Positions 32,312-41,950 are shown, counted from the stretch's first letter. The stretch: DNA of 50,902 nt from Bryobacterales bacterium (GCA_009697455.1 SHUI01000002.1:1-50902); one strand, 5' to 3'. Notes: a model not told the origin generated them from the letters alone. A program made the numbers and translations.

Positions 32312-33513
32312 AAAAGCTTTTCCTGCTGTTGCCGATCCCCGTGGGTCTTCTGCTGTGGAACTATTACAGCAAGCGTTCGGAGGCCCCGGAGCTGGCTTTC
32401 GCCAAAGTGAAACGCGAAGCACTTGTAAGCTTGCTTTCCACCAACGGCAAGGTAGAACCGGTTGAGTGGAGGCCTGTGCGCGCCGAGGTCTCGGGAAGCG
32501 TGGAGCGGATCTTCGTCGAACAAGGCGGGCGCGTACGCAAGGGCAGCCCTTTGCTGGAATTGAAATCGAGCGGACTGCAGGCGGATCTCGCGGCCGCGGA
32601 ACACAGGATTGAAACGGCGCGCGCGGAATTGTCTCTGATCGAACGGGGCGGCCGGAGTTCCGATCTGGCGGAGCTCGAGAACGGACTCGCCCGGGCGAGG
32701 CTTTCGCGGGAAACGGCGGAGCGAGAGATTGCGACGCTGCGCAGGCTTCAGGAGAAGCAGGCGGCAACCGGCTTCGAGGTGAGCATTGCGGGTGATCGCC
32801 TGCGTCAGGCGGATGCGGAGATAGAAGCCTGGCAACGAAAGTTAGGCGCGCTCGCGGCGGAGGGAAACCGCAAAGCAGTGGAAGCGGCACTGCGGGACGG
32901 ACAGGCGGCTAAGGACCTGGCGCTTGAGCGCATCGCGCAACTCACGTTGCGCGCGCCGATGGACGGTGTAGCGTACGGCGTCGACGCGCGCGCGGGATCG
33001 TGGCTTAACGCCGGCGACTTGGTGGCGAACGTCGGGCGGTTTGAGAAATTGCGCGTGCGCGTGTATGTGGACGAACCTGAGCTTGGCCGGGTGTCGCACG
33101 GGCAGCCCGTCACGATTGCGTGGGACGCGGACCCGGGAAGGACGTGGACCGGTTCGGTGGAGCGGCTGGCTCAGGAAATCGTGCAGTTGGGTTCACGGCA
33201 GGTGGGCGAGGTGCTGTGCTCGATCGCAAACGGCGATGGCCGGCTTGTGCCTGGAACAAACGTGAATGTAGAGATTCGTACCGCTGTGGCGCCGGACGCG
33301 CTGACGATTCCAAAGGAAGCCTTGCGCCGCGAGCCGGCTCAGGGGTGCTGGGTGCTGGTGGACGGACAGTTGCGCTGGCGCAAAGTCACGGCGGGCTCGT
33401 CTAGCGTAACGCGCGTGCAGGCCGTTAATGGACTGAATGAGGGCGACTCCGTTGCGCTTCCGTCGGGACGCGTGTTGAAGGACGGGGACCGGGTGAAAGC
33501 GGTCTATCCGTAG
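32308..33513 (+). CDS. HlyD/MFP-type periplasmic adaptor subunit of an efflux system
   Basis: 401 residues from TTG 32308. An N-terminal anchor (LFLLLPIPVGLLLWNYY) is followed by the biotinyl-lipoyl-like half motif VSGSVERIFVEQGGRVRKGS, a long alpha-hairpin coiled coil (about 90-200), the second half RAPMDGVAYGVDARAGSWLN and the beta-barrel region YVDEPELGRVSHGQPV. Such adaptors join an inner-membrane pump (ABC or RND) to an outer-membrane channel. No pump or channel gene is adjacent, so the partners are encoded elsewhere. Confidence 0.85.
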   Translation: MKKLFLLLPIPVGLLLWNYYSKRSEAPELAFAKVKREALVSLLSTNGKVEPVEWRPVRAEVSGSVERIFVEQGGRVRKGSPLLELKSSGLQADLAAAEHRIETARAELSLIERGGRSSDLAELENGLARARLSRETAEREIATLRRLQEKQAATGFEVSIAGDRLRQADAEIEAWQRKLGALAAEGNRKAVEAALRDGQAAKDLALERIAQLTLRAPMDGVAYGVDARAGSWLNAGDLVANVGRFEKLRVRVYVDEPELGRVSHGQPVTIAWDADPGRTWTGSVERLAQEIVQLGSRQVGEVLCSIANGDGRLVPGTNVNVEIRTAVAPDALTIPKEALRREPAQGCWVLVDGQLRWRKVTAGSSSVTRVQAVNGLNEGDSVALPSGRVLKDGDRVKAVYP

Positions 33514-33618
33514 CTGGGGACACCTCAAGAAAGGGAAATTTACGTACGCTTAGAGGGCTATCATCCCGGCCAACCGCGTAAAACGGCCCGACTGACACCC
33601 GGCGGCTGGATACGCTGA

Positions 33619-35130
33619 TCACTTCATAGTCGGCGTGTAGCGCTTCAACTTGATCTCGGGGTAGGTCGTTGCTAATCGATCCAAGCGGCGAATATCGCCG
33701 CCCTTCAAGTGGCTATCGAAGAAGGTGTCAACGATCAGACGCGTCAGCGTGAGCGTCCTTTCTTTCCCACGAAGGGCTTGTTCGTTGATGGAATCGCTCA
33801 GGATGGCGGTGTCGCCAAAATCGAGGTGATCGATCTCGGGCCTGGCTATTTGGATTCGAATGCTCTCCGAAGCAATTGCCTGCATCAGCCGGTCCCCGTT
33901 TGCCCACATGTCTGCGAACTGCTCCAGCGTTAGGCCATCGAGGTCCTTCTTCGGCCAAGGCAGTTGCTTCTCCAGCCATAGGAAAGGTGTGCGCCCGCCA
34001 TCGATTGCACCGGCTTTGGAGTCGGGTGGAAAAGCTCGGCCGCGAATGTTCCCATCCAAGTTCAGTCCAGCATCGAACCGCGAATCCATGAGCCGTACCT
34101 TCCCAGCGGCTTGGCCCCCTCGGGAATGGCCCATCGCGCCCACTTTCTCAAGGTCAAACCTTCCTGAAAATCGTGAATCGCTTCTGTTCAGATCGGCGAG
34201 CCGGTCGAGAACAAAGCTCATATCACGAGCCCAATGCACAACCATCTGCTCGTAGATCCGCGGCATGTCATCGCGGGTCGCCGGCACCTCCCATCCTCGT
34301 TTTGCTGGCGGAAGTTTTCTGAGTACAGTCCCATCGGAGAACCTCGCGGAGGCCGCGTTGTAAGGGGGATCGATGGCCGCAACAACGAAGCCATGGCTGG
34401 CGAGGTCTTCAAGAATTGCTGTATACGACAACGCTTTCTGCCCGCCGCCGGGCGCAAAGATCACAACGGGAAAAGGACGCCCATTTCGCCTACAGGGGGC
34501 TGCGGCAATGCTGTGGGTCTTAACCCGGCGCGTCGCCACAATCTGCTGTTCGCTCCACTCGCCGCGCATCTCGTCGACGTCGGGTATGTAGGCAGTGGTC
34601 TCCGCTTGGCCGCTACGTTGCGCCGGGTAGAACAAGTAGACCATTATCCGCCGATGATCTTGCGGATCCAGCGTTTCCAACTCCGGGCGGCTGTCGTCCG
34701 TCCAATCGAAAGCCACTCGACCAATTGCGTTCGGCCCTGAGGGCGTAGGCAACACGCCGTTTCCATCTTCCTTCGGATGCAGGCGGGTCACGTTCCAGGT
34801 CCCCGTTGCTGCCGCCCCTTGCACCGTTCCCTCCCAAGCGTCCCGTTTTCGTGTGCCCTCGAAGCGGTAATCTGCTCCGTTGATGTGCGCAACAAAGCTG
34901 ATCCGATTCTGGCTGATTCGAGTTTCCTTTGCGACTGGTGCTTCAAGGTGCCCCTGCGGAGTGAACCGTGCGCGAACGGATATCTCGCCGCCGGGGCCCT
35001 GCGTCAGCTCCATTTCCATCCCGCCCCATAGGTCTTTCGATTGAAACGAACCCTGCCAAGTCTCGGCCTCCTGGGCAGCATAAGTCATGCCGAGCGAGAC
35101 TCCGAACACGCATAAGAGAACCGTGCGCAT
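33619..35130 (-). CDS. Secreted PAF-acetylhydrolase / dienelactone hydrolase-like enzyme
   Basis: 503 residues with a signal peptide (VLLCVFGVSLGMTYA). The first 130 or so residues form a beta-rich domain, then the hydrolase fold: RIMVYLFYPAQ, VVIFAPGGGQ (oxyanion), VGAMGHSRGGQAAG (nucleophile GHSRG), NLDGNIRG and EIDHLDFGD (acid and His). The layout is that of plasma PAF acetylhydrolase-type proteins, which cleave short or oxidised acyl esters. The gene stands alone; the next gene upstream is a recombinase relic. Confidence 0.82.
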   Translation of the reverse strand: MRTVLLCVFGVSLGMTYAAQEAETWQGSFQSKDLWGGMEMELTQGPGGEISVRARFTPQGHLEAPVAKETRISQNRISFVAHINGADYRFEGTRKRDAWEGTVQGAAATGTWNVTRLHPKEDGNGVLPTPSGPNAIGRVAFDWTDDSRPELETLDPQDHRRIMVYLFYPAQRSGQAETTAYIPDVDEMRGEWSEQQIVATRRVKTHSIAAAPCRRNGRPFPVVIFAPGGGQKALSYTAILEDLASHGFVVAAIDPPYNAASARFSDGTVLRKLPPAKRGWEVPATRDDMPRIYEQMVVHWARDMSFVLDRLADLNRSDSRFSGRFDLEKVGAMGHSRGGQAAGKVRLMDSRFDAGLNLDGNIRGRAFPPDSKAGAIDGGRTPFLWLEKQLPWPKKDLDGLTLEQFADMWANGDRLMQAIASESIRIQIARPEIDHLDFGDTAILSDSINEQALRGKERTLTLTRLIVDTFFDSHLKGGDIRRLDRLATTYPEIKLKRYTPTMK

Positions 35131-35189
35131 GTAGCTGAATACGTTCTGGATTAGGTATTGTTCCGTCCGCCTTCAAGCCTAGTTCACAA

Positions 35190-35735
35190 TCAACGGCGAA
35201 GGGCAGAGTTTCCGCCGACAGAGGTGCTGTGTCCGAGGGGTCTGTAGGCAGGGTTGAGGACGGCGCGGTACAGGGTAGACCGGGCGACTCCGAAGCGGGC
35301 GGCTATCCCGGCAACCGGGATGTCGGCGGTTTTGAGCAGCGCCCGGATGGTCTTGATTTCTTTGGCGGAGAGTCTTGCTGGGCGGCCGCCTTTTCGACCG
35401 CGAGCACGCGCTGCTTTCAGACCAGCAACGGTGCGCTCCCGGATCAGATTGCGTTCGAATTCGGCAAGCGCTACGAAGACATGAAAGACCAGCTTTCCGG
35501 CTGGTGACCGAGTTTCTATTTTCTCCGTCAGAGATTCGAAGTGGATGCGGCGGGTTTCCAGTTCAGCGATTAGGCGGACCAGGTCGGCCAGATTTCTTCC
35601 GAGGCGATCAAGTCGCCACACCACGAAGGTATCGCCTTCGCGCAGGCTCTTGAGACAGGCTTCAAGTTGCGGCCGGGCCGTGTTCTTGCCGGTGGCGTGT
35701 TCTTCGTAGGTCTCGCGGCATCGGGCGCGTTTCAA
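35190..35735 (-). pseudogene. Serine recombinase lacking the catalytic N-terminus
   Basis: 181 residues: CRETYEEHATGKNTARPQLE, VVWRLDRLGRNLADLVRLI, LAEFERNLIRERTVAGLKAA and the C-terminal helix-turn-helix VAGIAARFGVARSTLYRAVL. This is a Tn3-type resolvase without its first 30 or so residues, which should hold the nucleophilic serine (YxRVS). Codons upstream (ATRQDALKRA) continue a little further but then lose homology near 35760, and the only start is TTG 35735. It cannot cut DNA. Confidence 0.8.
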
Positions 35736-35849
35736 CGCGTCCTGCCGCGTTGCGCCGTCCGCTGCGCAGCCAGTTCTGGCGCCTCGGCGATGAATGCCGT
35801 TCCGCCCGCTGCTCCAGCGTTGCCGGAGCGGGCAGGCGGCAGGTGCGGC

Positions 35850-37280
35850 TTAGAACATGTTCCAGAGGAACTGGTTGTAGACCTCGTGGTGGTGCTGCAC
35901 TTCGAGCGATTTGACGAAAGTCCCCAGCAGGCGCGGGCAACGATCAGCCGAGCTTTGCTTCAGATCGGCGTAGCGCTTCTTAACATCCTCGCCAAGCAAC
36001 GTGGTCGTCCACTCGGCCTTTCGGAAGTTCTCGAGGGCGTCGTAAATATTGTCGGGCAGATACCGCTCGGCATCGCGAATGTTCTTCATTTTGGCGATGC
36101 TCCCGTCGAGGCCCGTCTGGAAAACGGCCAGTAGAGTCATGTAAGGGTTCGCATCGGGGGCGACTGAACGGACCTCGACACGCGCGCTTCTTTCGTTGCC
36201 GATAGGAATGCGGATCATCGAGCCGCGGTCCACGGCCGAAGCCTTGATCTGGTTCGGAGCTTCGAAGTGCGGATCGAGCCGCCGGTAGGCATTGACGCTC
36301 GCGTTCAGCACCAGACAGATATCGTTGCCGTGCGACAGAATCCGGTCGACGAACTGCCAAGCGGCCTTACTCATCTTCTCTTCGCCCTTCGGATCCCAGA
36401 AAATGTTCTTCCCGTTCTTCATGACGGAAACGTTTGTGTGCATGCCGCTTCCGTTCACGCCGACCACCGGTTTCGGCAGGAAGCAGGCGGTCAGGCCCAT
36501 CTTGGTGGCAACCTGCCGGCACGCCAGCTTATAAAGCTGGATCTGGTCCGCGGCGGTTACGACGTCGGCGTAACTGTAGTTGATCTCAAACTGCGATGGC
36601 GCGACTTCGGGGTGATCCTTCTCGTTTTCGAATCCCAAAGCGCGCTGCACCTCGGCCGACTGGTCGATGAACTGGCGAAGCGGATCTCCCGGCAGCGAGT
36701 GGTAATAGCCTCCCGTGTTGACGTATTCGAATTTCCCGGTCTCATGGTACCGGCGCTCGGCGTTCTCGCCCTGAAAAAGGAAGCCCTCAATCTCATTGGC
36801 GGCGTTGAGCGTGTAGCCGTGGGTCTGGTACTGAGTTTCCGCGTAAGCTTTCAATACGCTGCGGATATCGGCGCGGTAGACGCCGCCGTCCTTGTCGATG
36901 ACCTCGCCGAAGACCATGACCTTGCCGGAACCGAAAATGTCGCCTGGAACCCAATAGAAGGCGTTCCAGTCGATGCCGAGACGCAGATCGCTTTCCCGCT
37001 GTGCCGTGAAGCCGCGGATCGAAGAGCCGTCGAACGTAAGGTTATCCCAGCTCTTCAGCAGGAAGGCCTTGTCGTAGTCGAGCATATGCAGGCGGCCTTC
37101 GAGGTCGCTGAACAACACCGTCACGGCCTTGACGCGCGGCTCGCCGGCCAGGTAGCTGAGCCTGGCTTCCCGGACCTTTTCGATGGGGACGCGGGCCTTA
37201 CGGTCCGCCTTGGCCTGCAGATTCATTTCTTCCAGTTCCGCGTAAGGAAGATTCAGACGATCATGTAGTTGAGTATCCAT
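35850..37280 (-). CDS. glnA: Glutamine synthetase
   Basis: 476 residues. LTFDGSSIRGF, the metal/glutamate motif NEIEGFLFQ, FEINYSYADVVTAADQI, and the ATP-binding KPVVGVNGSGMHTNVS, followed by NERSARVEVR, are GS type I signatures. It makes glutamine from glutamate and ammonia with ATP, and sets nitrogen status. The adenylylation-site tyrosine motif (NLYxLP) seen in GSI-beta enzymes is not evident at the C-terminus, so control is probably by feedback or another route. AGGAGAG lies just before the ATG. The annotation is secure. Confidence 0.95.
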   Translation of the reverse strand: MDTQLHDRLNLPYAELEEMNLQAKADRKARVPIEKVREARLSYLAGEPRVKAVTVLFSDLEGRLHMLDYDKAFLLKSWDNLTFDGSSIRGFTAQRESDLRLGIDWNAFYWVPGDIFGSGKVMVFGEVIDKDGGVYRADIRSVLKAYAETQYQTHGYTLNAANEIEGFLFQGENAERRYHETGKFEYVNTGGYYHSLPGDPLRQFIDQSAEVQRALGFENEKDHPEVAPSQFEINYSYADVVTAADQIQLYKLACRQVATKMGLTACFLPKPVVGVNGSGMHTNVSVMKNGKNIFWDPKGEEKMSKAAWQFVDRILSHGNDICLVLNASVNAYRRLDPHFEAPNQIKASAVDRGSMIRIPIGNERSARVEVRSVAPDANPYMTLLAVFQTGLDGSIAKMKNIRDAERYLPDNIYDALENFRKAEWTTTLLGEDVKKRYADLKQSSADRCPRLLGTFVKSLEVQHHHEVYNQFLWNMF

Positions 37281-37551
37281 TACTCTCCTCTTTATGTTCC
37301 GAAGTTAATTTGAGCCGTGTCACTCCCCGGGCCAAGATGCGGCAAAGTAAGGCTTTCCGGACGGGAAATGGGCACCGCTCGTTTCCAGCGGTCGCTATGA
37401 AGCTCTTCCTATTATCAACGATGGAGCCTGGGCCTTTGGCGGTTTTCCGATGCAATTTTTTTATCGGGGGCGTAGAAGAAATTGATTGCGCCGGCCAGCG
37501 TGCTCCTCCAGGCCCATCTTCTGTGTTGAGAAACGAACTATTCTGGAAGTC

Positions 37552-39009
37552 ATGAGCAGTTCGACGCCGGACCAGACTTCCATTTCATTCACGGAACAAG
37601 ACTTGACTGCTTTCAGCGAGGCCTCCGGTGATCGAAACCCGCTCCATCTGAGCCGGGAGTATGCCCGCGGCACACCTTATGGCCAACCGGTTGTATTCGG
37701 CTGTCTGGGAGCGATAGCGTGTCTGAGCCACATCCGTCCGCCAGTTGGATGGCGTGTTACGTCGATTGAGGCCGAATTCCTCCGGCCGATGTTTCTGGGC
37801 GTCAACTATCGCGTCGAGACTTGGGCAAAAGAAAGCCACTGGGGAGCCCGGCTATTCGATGGAAGTATGCCCACGGCGTCGGTTACAGTCGCAGTTGATC
37901 GTTCCCTTGGAAATGAGACACCAGGGATTGCGGATTGCTCCGTGTTCGAACGCCGCGACGCGGCCGTGCTTCAGCAGGGAGACATAATTCCCGGTCTGAC
38001 GATTTCCGGAAAATATGCTTGCAATCCCGCGGCTCTGGCCGCGGTAGGCGCTCGATGGGGTGCCACCGACCGGCTTCTGATGACGATACTCTCCTGGAGC
38101 AGCTATCTGATCGGGATGGAGTTGCCTGGGGAGTCCGCGCTATTCTCTAAACTCGTGCTGCGGTTCCAGGGAACGGCGCGGTTCCCGGCTACGGTGGCCT
38201 ATCGCGCCTCGGTAGCGTCTGTTGATCCACGGTTCGGGCAAATCAAATTGGATGTTTCTCTACTTGATAGCGCTTCAACCGTCGTTTCCGGACATTGCTG
38301 GTCGTACATACGACCGATGGTACCCGAAGCTGAGGAGATCGATTCCGCGGGAGTGAGACCCGGTAGCTTGGCCGGGCGGGCCGCGGTGCTACTCGGTTCG
38401 AGCCGGGGATTGGGCGCGGCGCTGAAGGGCGCTTTGGAACTGAGAGGCGCGGAGGTCTATGGAATGGCGCGCTCCGGAACAACCGGTGAGGTGTCCCGGA
38501 CGGAGGTGGGAGACGCCGCCGATCCGGAAGCGTTACGGCGGTTGCGCGAGCGCGTCGCGAGAGAGCATGGCCAGCTGAATTTCCTCATTTGCAATGCTTG
38601 CCCCCCGATCCTGCCGCTGCGCCTGGAGCCGAACGCTGCCGGACGCATCGGCGCCTACATCAATGAGGCGGTATCACTCACGCTGGCTCCACTTGCCGAG
38701 TTTTTGGAGATGTTGAATCACAGCGACGGGTGCGCCGTAATCATTTCCTCTGAAGCAGTGGAACGCCCTGTGAGGGAGTGGCCTCACTACGTCGCGGCGA
38801 AAAGGGCCGTGGAGACGCTGGGCTGCGTTGCTGCATTGCAATATCCGAGGGTTCGTACTCTAATCGTACGGCCCAAGAAACTGCTTACTACCATGACCAA
38901 CACACCCATGGGCCGCTTGGGCGCCGCATCGCCAGGGCTGCTTGCCAACCGCATCGCCGCCCGCTTGGAAGATCCATTGGAGCCGGGGAAGACGGAAATT
39001 CTTAGTTGA
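37552..39009 (+). CDS. MaoC-like dehydratase fused to short-chain dehydrogenase/reductase
   Basis: 485 residues with two enzyme halves. Residues of about 15-110 are a MaoC-type hotdog (FSEASGDRNPLHLSREYARG, then GQPVVFGCLGA). A second hotdog-like part is at about 160-260. About 275-485 is an SDR domain: VLLGSSRGLGAAL (cofactor loop), LICNACPP, IISSEAVE (Ser), HYVAAKRAVE (YxxxK). The combination suggests hydration/dehydration and NAD(P)H reduction of a 3-hydroxyacyl thioester on one chain. ATG 37552 is used since upstream codons lie in the gap to glnA. The substrate is unknown; no acyl carrier or ligase gene lies beside it. Confidence 0.82.
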   Translation: MSSSTPDQTSISFTEQDLTAFSEASGDRNPLHLSREYARGTPYGQPVVFGCLGAIACLSHIRPPVGWRVTSIEAEFLRPMFLGVNYRVETWAKESHWGARLFDGSMPTASVTVAVDRSLGNETPGIADCSVFERRDAAVLQQGDIIPGLTISGKYACNPAALAAVGARWGATDRLLMTILSWSSYLIGMELPGESALFSKLVLRFQGTARFPATVAYRASVASVDPRFGQIKLDVSLLDSASTVVSGHCWSYIRPMVPEAEEIDSAGVRPGSLAGRAAVLLGSSRGLGAALKGALELRGAEVYGMARSGTTGEVSRTEVGDAADPEALRRLRERVAREHGQLNFLICNACPPILPLRLEPNAAGRIGAYINEAVSLTLAPLAEFLEMLNHSDGCAVIISSEAVERPVREWPHYVAAKRAVETLGCVAALQYPRVRTLIVRPKKLLTTMTNTPMGRLGAASPGLLANRIAARLEDPLEPGKTEILS

Positions 39010-39100
39010 GGAATGGCTTTGAGCCGGTTTTGGCAAGCTTTGACGAATCCCGGCGGCTTTCGACCGGCCGTGCCCGCGTCTTGACTGGAACGCCCATCGC

Positions 39101-39152
39101 TTCAGGCGGTTCAGACGGGTTCAGACGGTTCAGACGGTCGACATTCAGACGG
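39101..39152. repeat. Short tandem repeat TTCAGACGG
   Basis: Five copies, the first as TTCAGGCGG, at 39101, 39110, 39120, 39129 and 39144, with gaps of 0-6 bp. It lies in the spacer between the MaoC-SDR gene and the beta-propeller gene. It may be an operator array or simple slippage product. Confidence 0.6.
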
Positions 39153-39228
39153 TGGACCTCGTTCATAACAGTGTGCAAGTGTAGTATAGTGTGTCCGAAT
39201 CCACACTTCATTCCGAGGAGAAACGCGT

Positions 39229-40089
39229 ATGCATCGCAGAGGATTTTTGGCGGCAGTGGCCGCGGCAGTTCCCGCCGCGAATGCGGTGGCAGTCATCGAC
39301 ACCCAAAGAACTCCCCTCCGCAAGACCGGCAAGGTGGAGACCGTTTACAAGTCCCCCGGTCCGAAGCCGAACGGCCTGCAGGCGACGGCCGATGGACTCT
39401 GGATCATGGACCAGGGCGACAACAAGATTTACCTGGTGCGGTACGAAGATGGCAAGGTGCTGCGCGCGCTCGACACGGAAGCGGACAAAGCGAGCGGTAT
39501 TACCTTCGATGGCGAGGCCATCTGGATGGCGTCCACCTACAGCCGCGAGACCATCCGCGCCGACGCCAAAACAGGCAAGACCATCGCCAAGTACTTTACT
39601 CCCGGCGCGGGCATCATTTACAACATGAGCGGCGATCCGGCAGGGAGAAGCAGCCCGCTGCTTGCGAAGAGCGCGGAGGCGCCGGCGCGCACGGCGGCTA
39701 AGAAAGGGGGCGGGTTTCAGCAAGGAAGGCTGATGGGTGCGGCGGCGCCCGGCACCGGCGCGCACGGCCTGGAATGGCGGGACGGCAAACTTTGGATGGC
39801 CGTGCCCCCGTCACGCATGATTTACCGGGTAAACCCAAAGGAATGGGTTATAGAGAAACGATTCTCTACCGCGGGAAACCGGCCTCATGGCATCGGCTGG
39901 GAAGGGAAATATTTGTGGTGCGCCGATTCCAATCTCAACGCCTTTTTCAAGCATGACCCGGAGTCTGGGGACATCGTCGAGAAGATTCAGCTTGCCGAAA
40001 GCGATCCGCTGCCTCACGGGATGACGATCTGGCAAGGCTGGATGTGGTATTGCGACGATGTGGGTGTGGTCTGCAAGTTGAAGCTGTAG
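39229..40089 (+). CDS. Exported beta-propeller protein (SMP-30/NHL-like)
   Basis: 286 residues. A signal with twin arginines (MHRRGFLAAVAAAVPAANA) suggests Tat export. The body is made of repeating blades: GLQATADGLWIMDQGDNKIY, GITFDGEAIWMAST, GLEWRDGKLWMAVPPS, GIGWEGKYLWCADS and MTIWQGWMWYCDD. Such proteins are lactonases or binding proteins; the metal ligands of SMP-30 are not clear, so I would not name a reaction. GAGGAGAAA lies ten bases before the ATG. It is probably a single gene. Confidence 0.75.
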   Translation: MHRRGFLAAVAAAVPAANAVAVIDTQRTPLRKTGKVETVYKSPGPKPNGLQATADGLWIMDQGDNKIYLVRYEDGKVLRALDTEADKASGITFDGEAIWMASTYSRETIRADAKTGKTIAKYFTPGAGIIYNMSGDPAGRSSPLLAKSAEAPARTAAKKGGGFQQGRLMGAAAPGTGAHGLEWRDGKLWMAVPPSRMIYRVNPKEWVIEKRFSTAGNRPHGIGWEGKYLWCADSNLNAFFKHDPESGDIVEKIQLAESDPLPHGMTIWQGWMWYCDDVGVVCKLKL

Positions 40090-40189
40090 CTTCCCGGGTG
40101 ACTTTCGAGAGCCCTGGCAGTCCGGCTACAGGTCTGGGTCTACCCACACCGTGTGGGCGAGCTTTGACAATCCTCGCGCCGAAATTGGT

Positions 40190-41227
40190 ATGAGAGTTCT
40201 CCAACTTGGTCCGTATCCGCCTCCGTATGGAGGCGTTGAGACGAACTTGGTCGCGATCCGCAAGTACCTGCTCGACCGGGGAATCCCGTGCGCGGTCGTC
40301 AATCTGACCCGATTCCGGAAGGCCGAGGCGGACGAAGTGTACTACCCCCGCAGCGCGGTTGAGCTGTTTGGTCTGTTGCTGCGGTTGCGTTACGACGTCG
40401 TTCATCTCCATGTCGGCGGCAACTTCGCGCCGCGTTTGTTGGGATTGAGTCTGCTGTGTAGTCTGATTCCCGGCGCAAAGACAGTGCTCTCGTTTCATTC
40501 AGGAGGATACCCAGGGTCGCCCGAAGGCCGGACCGCCCGTCCGTTCACGCTACGCGGTTTCGTGTTCCGGCGCTTTGACCGGCTGATCGCGGTCAACTCC
40601 GAGATTGCCCGCATGTTCCGAAAGTTCGGAGTCGAGCCGAACCGCATCAGGCAGATTTGTCCACATACTTTTTCCCAGCCCGCGGACGCACCGCTGCCCG
40701 AACCGATGCGCGCCTTTTTCGCGTCGCATGAGCATGTGCTGCTTACTGTTGGCGGTCTCAAACCGGAGTACGACCTGCCACTGCAAATCTCCACGCTCGG
40801 CAAGGTGCGCGAGCGCTTCCCTGGCGCGGGCCTCGTAATTCTCGGCGAGGGTAGTCTGAAAAGGCAACTTCAGGAACTGATCGCCCGCCAGCCGTGGGCG
40901 GAACACATCCTGCTGTTCGGCGATTCGCCGCATCAAACGACATTGCGGGCGATGGCCGATTGCACGATTCTACTGCGCACCACGCTCTATGACGGCGACT
41001 CGATCGCGGTGCGGGAAGCGTTGAGTTTAGGTACGCCGGTGATTGCGAGCGACAACGGCATGCGGCCCGAGGGCGTCACGCTGATTCCCGTTTCCGATCC
41101 GGTGGCGCTCGAAGATGCCATCGCGCGTCTGCTCACAGATACTCCAACGCGCACGGCGGCGCTAGAAGAGGGAGAACGAAACATCGCCGAGGTGTTCGAG
41201 TTGTATCGGGAGATCGCCTCGGGTTAG
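40190..41227 (+). CDS. GT4-family glycosyltransferase
   Basis: 345 residues. The N-terminal loop is LQLGPYPPPYGGVETNLVAI, the hinge VLSFHSGGYP, and the donor domain GLVILGEGSLKRQLQELI with the EX7E box in DSIAVREALSLGTPVIASDNG. It is soluble and would act at the inner face of the membrane on a nucleotide-sugar donor. ATG 40190 is preferred over the frame-open start at 40151, which has no translation signal. The neighbouring genes give no clue to the glycan. Confidence 0.85.
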   Translation: MRVLQLGPYPPPYGGVETNLVAIRKYLLDRGIPCAVVNLTRFRKAEADEVYYPRSAVELFGLLLRLRYDVVHLHVGGNFAPRLLGLSLLCSLIPGAKTVLSFHSGGYPGSPEGRTARPFTLRGFVFRRFDRLIAVNSEIARMFRKFGVEPNRIRQICPHTFSQPADAPLPEPMRAFFASHEHVLLTVGGLKPEYDLPLQISTLGKVRERFPGAGLVILGEGSLKRQLQELIARQPWAEHILLFGDSPHQTTLRAMADCTILLRTTLYDGDSIAVREALSLGTPVIASDNGMRPEGVTLIPVSDPVALEDAIARLLTDTPTRTAALEEGERNIAEVFELYREIASG

Positions 41228-41316
41228 AAAACTCCCCAAGGACCGGCTAATTGGACCTGGATGAGAGACGGAGTCCAAAGACTGTGGTAGTTTGAATATT
41301 TCTTAAGGAGAACCCT

Positions 41317-41643
41317 GTGCTCACCGGATTCAAAGATTTCCTGCTGAAGAATCAGATTCTAGGGCTCGCGGTCGGCGTGATTATCGGCGGCGCAGTTGGA
41401 AAAGTAATCTCGTCGCTGGTAGCGGACGTCATCATGCCGCTTGTTAGTCTCGCGCTTCCCGGCGGCGATTGGCGCGCGGCAAAAATCGTGCTAAGCAAGA
41501 CCGTCGGCCCGGACGGAAAAGACGTCATCAACGCCATCAACATCGGTACATTCGCCGGAGCGGCTGTGGACTTCCTGGCGATCGCTTTCTGCGTTTACGT
41601 AATAGCGAAGGCGTTGCTCAAGGAAGATCCGAAGCTGGGATGA
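41317..41643 (+). CDS. mscL: Large-conductance mechanosensitive channel
   Basis: 108 residues. The N-terminal helix and TM1 (KDFLLKNQILGLAVGVIIGGAVGKVISSLV, in two parts), the periplasmic loop and TM2 (VDFLAIAFCVYVIAKALL) are clearly those of MscL. It opens under membrane tension to release solutes in hypo-osmotic shock. At 108 residues it is shorter than E. coli MscL (136), missing most of the C-terminal cytoplasmic bundle. GTG 41317 follows AAGGAG at a good spacing. Confidence 0.93.
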   Translation: MLTGFKDFLLKNQILGLAVGVIIGGAVGKVISSLVADVIMPLVSLALPGGDWRAAKIVLSKTVGPDGKDVINAINIGTFAGAAVDFLAIAFCVYVIAKALLKEDPKLG

Positions 41644-41800
41644 GCCAATCCTCTTTCCCTGGAACCGCTTTCCCTGGAACAGTCGCAGCAAAGTAACGGT
41701 GTTCGAGTGACCCATCTGGGATAGGTCTCCCCGAGCCTCCCGGTCTTGCCCAGGAACCTGACCGCGCCAAGTCACTTGACTGGGAGCTGTCACTTCTCCG

Positions 41801-41938
41801 ATGTCCGTCCGTTCCAAATTGCATTTAGGTCAAAACCTGGCGGCCACTATGTCTCTACTGGGCGGCGCGCTGATAGGTCTGTTGGCGTACCGCGGGAAAC
41901 GGATTTCGAAGGCTTGGCGACCTGTTTATCCTGAGTAA
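41801..41938 (+). CDS. Small membrane-spanning ORF
   Basis: 45 codons, MSVRSKLHLGQNLAATMSL, then LGGALIGLLAYRGKRISKAW, ending RPVYPE. One short hydrophobic segment is followed by basic residues. It ends 13 bp before a strong terminator, which supports it as the last small gene of a unit. No homologue comes to mind and the start lacks a clear Shine-Dalgarno. Confidence 0.35.
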   Translation: MSVRSKLHLGQNLAATMSLLGGALIGLLAYRGKRISKAWRPVYPE

Positions 41939-41950
41939 TGGGTTCTGCGG

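Noticed and set aside
36267-37268. A 333-codon plus-strand frame
   Set aside because: It is antisense to glutamine synthetase, whose motifs are unambiguous.
39101-39152. TTCAGACGG tandem copies as a CRISPR or transposon end
   Set aside because: Only five short units without spacers; more likely replication slippage or an operator.
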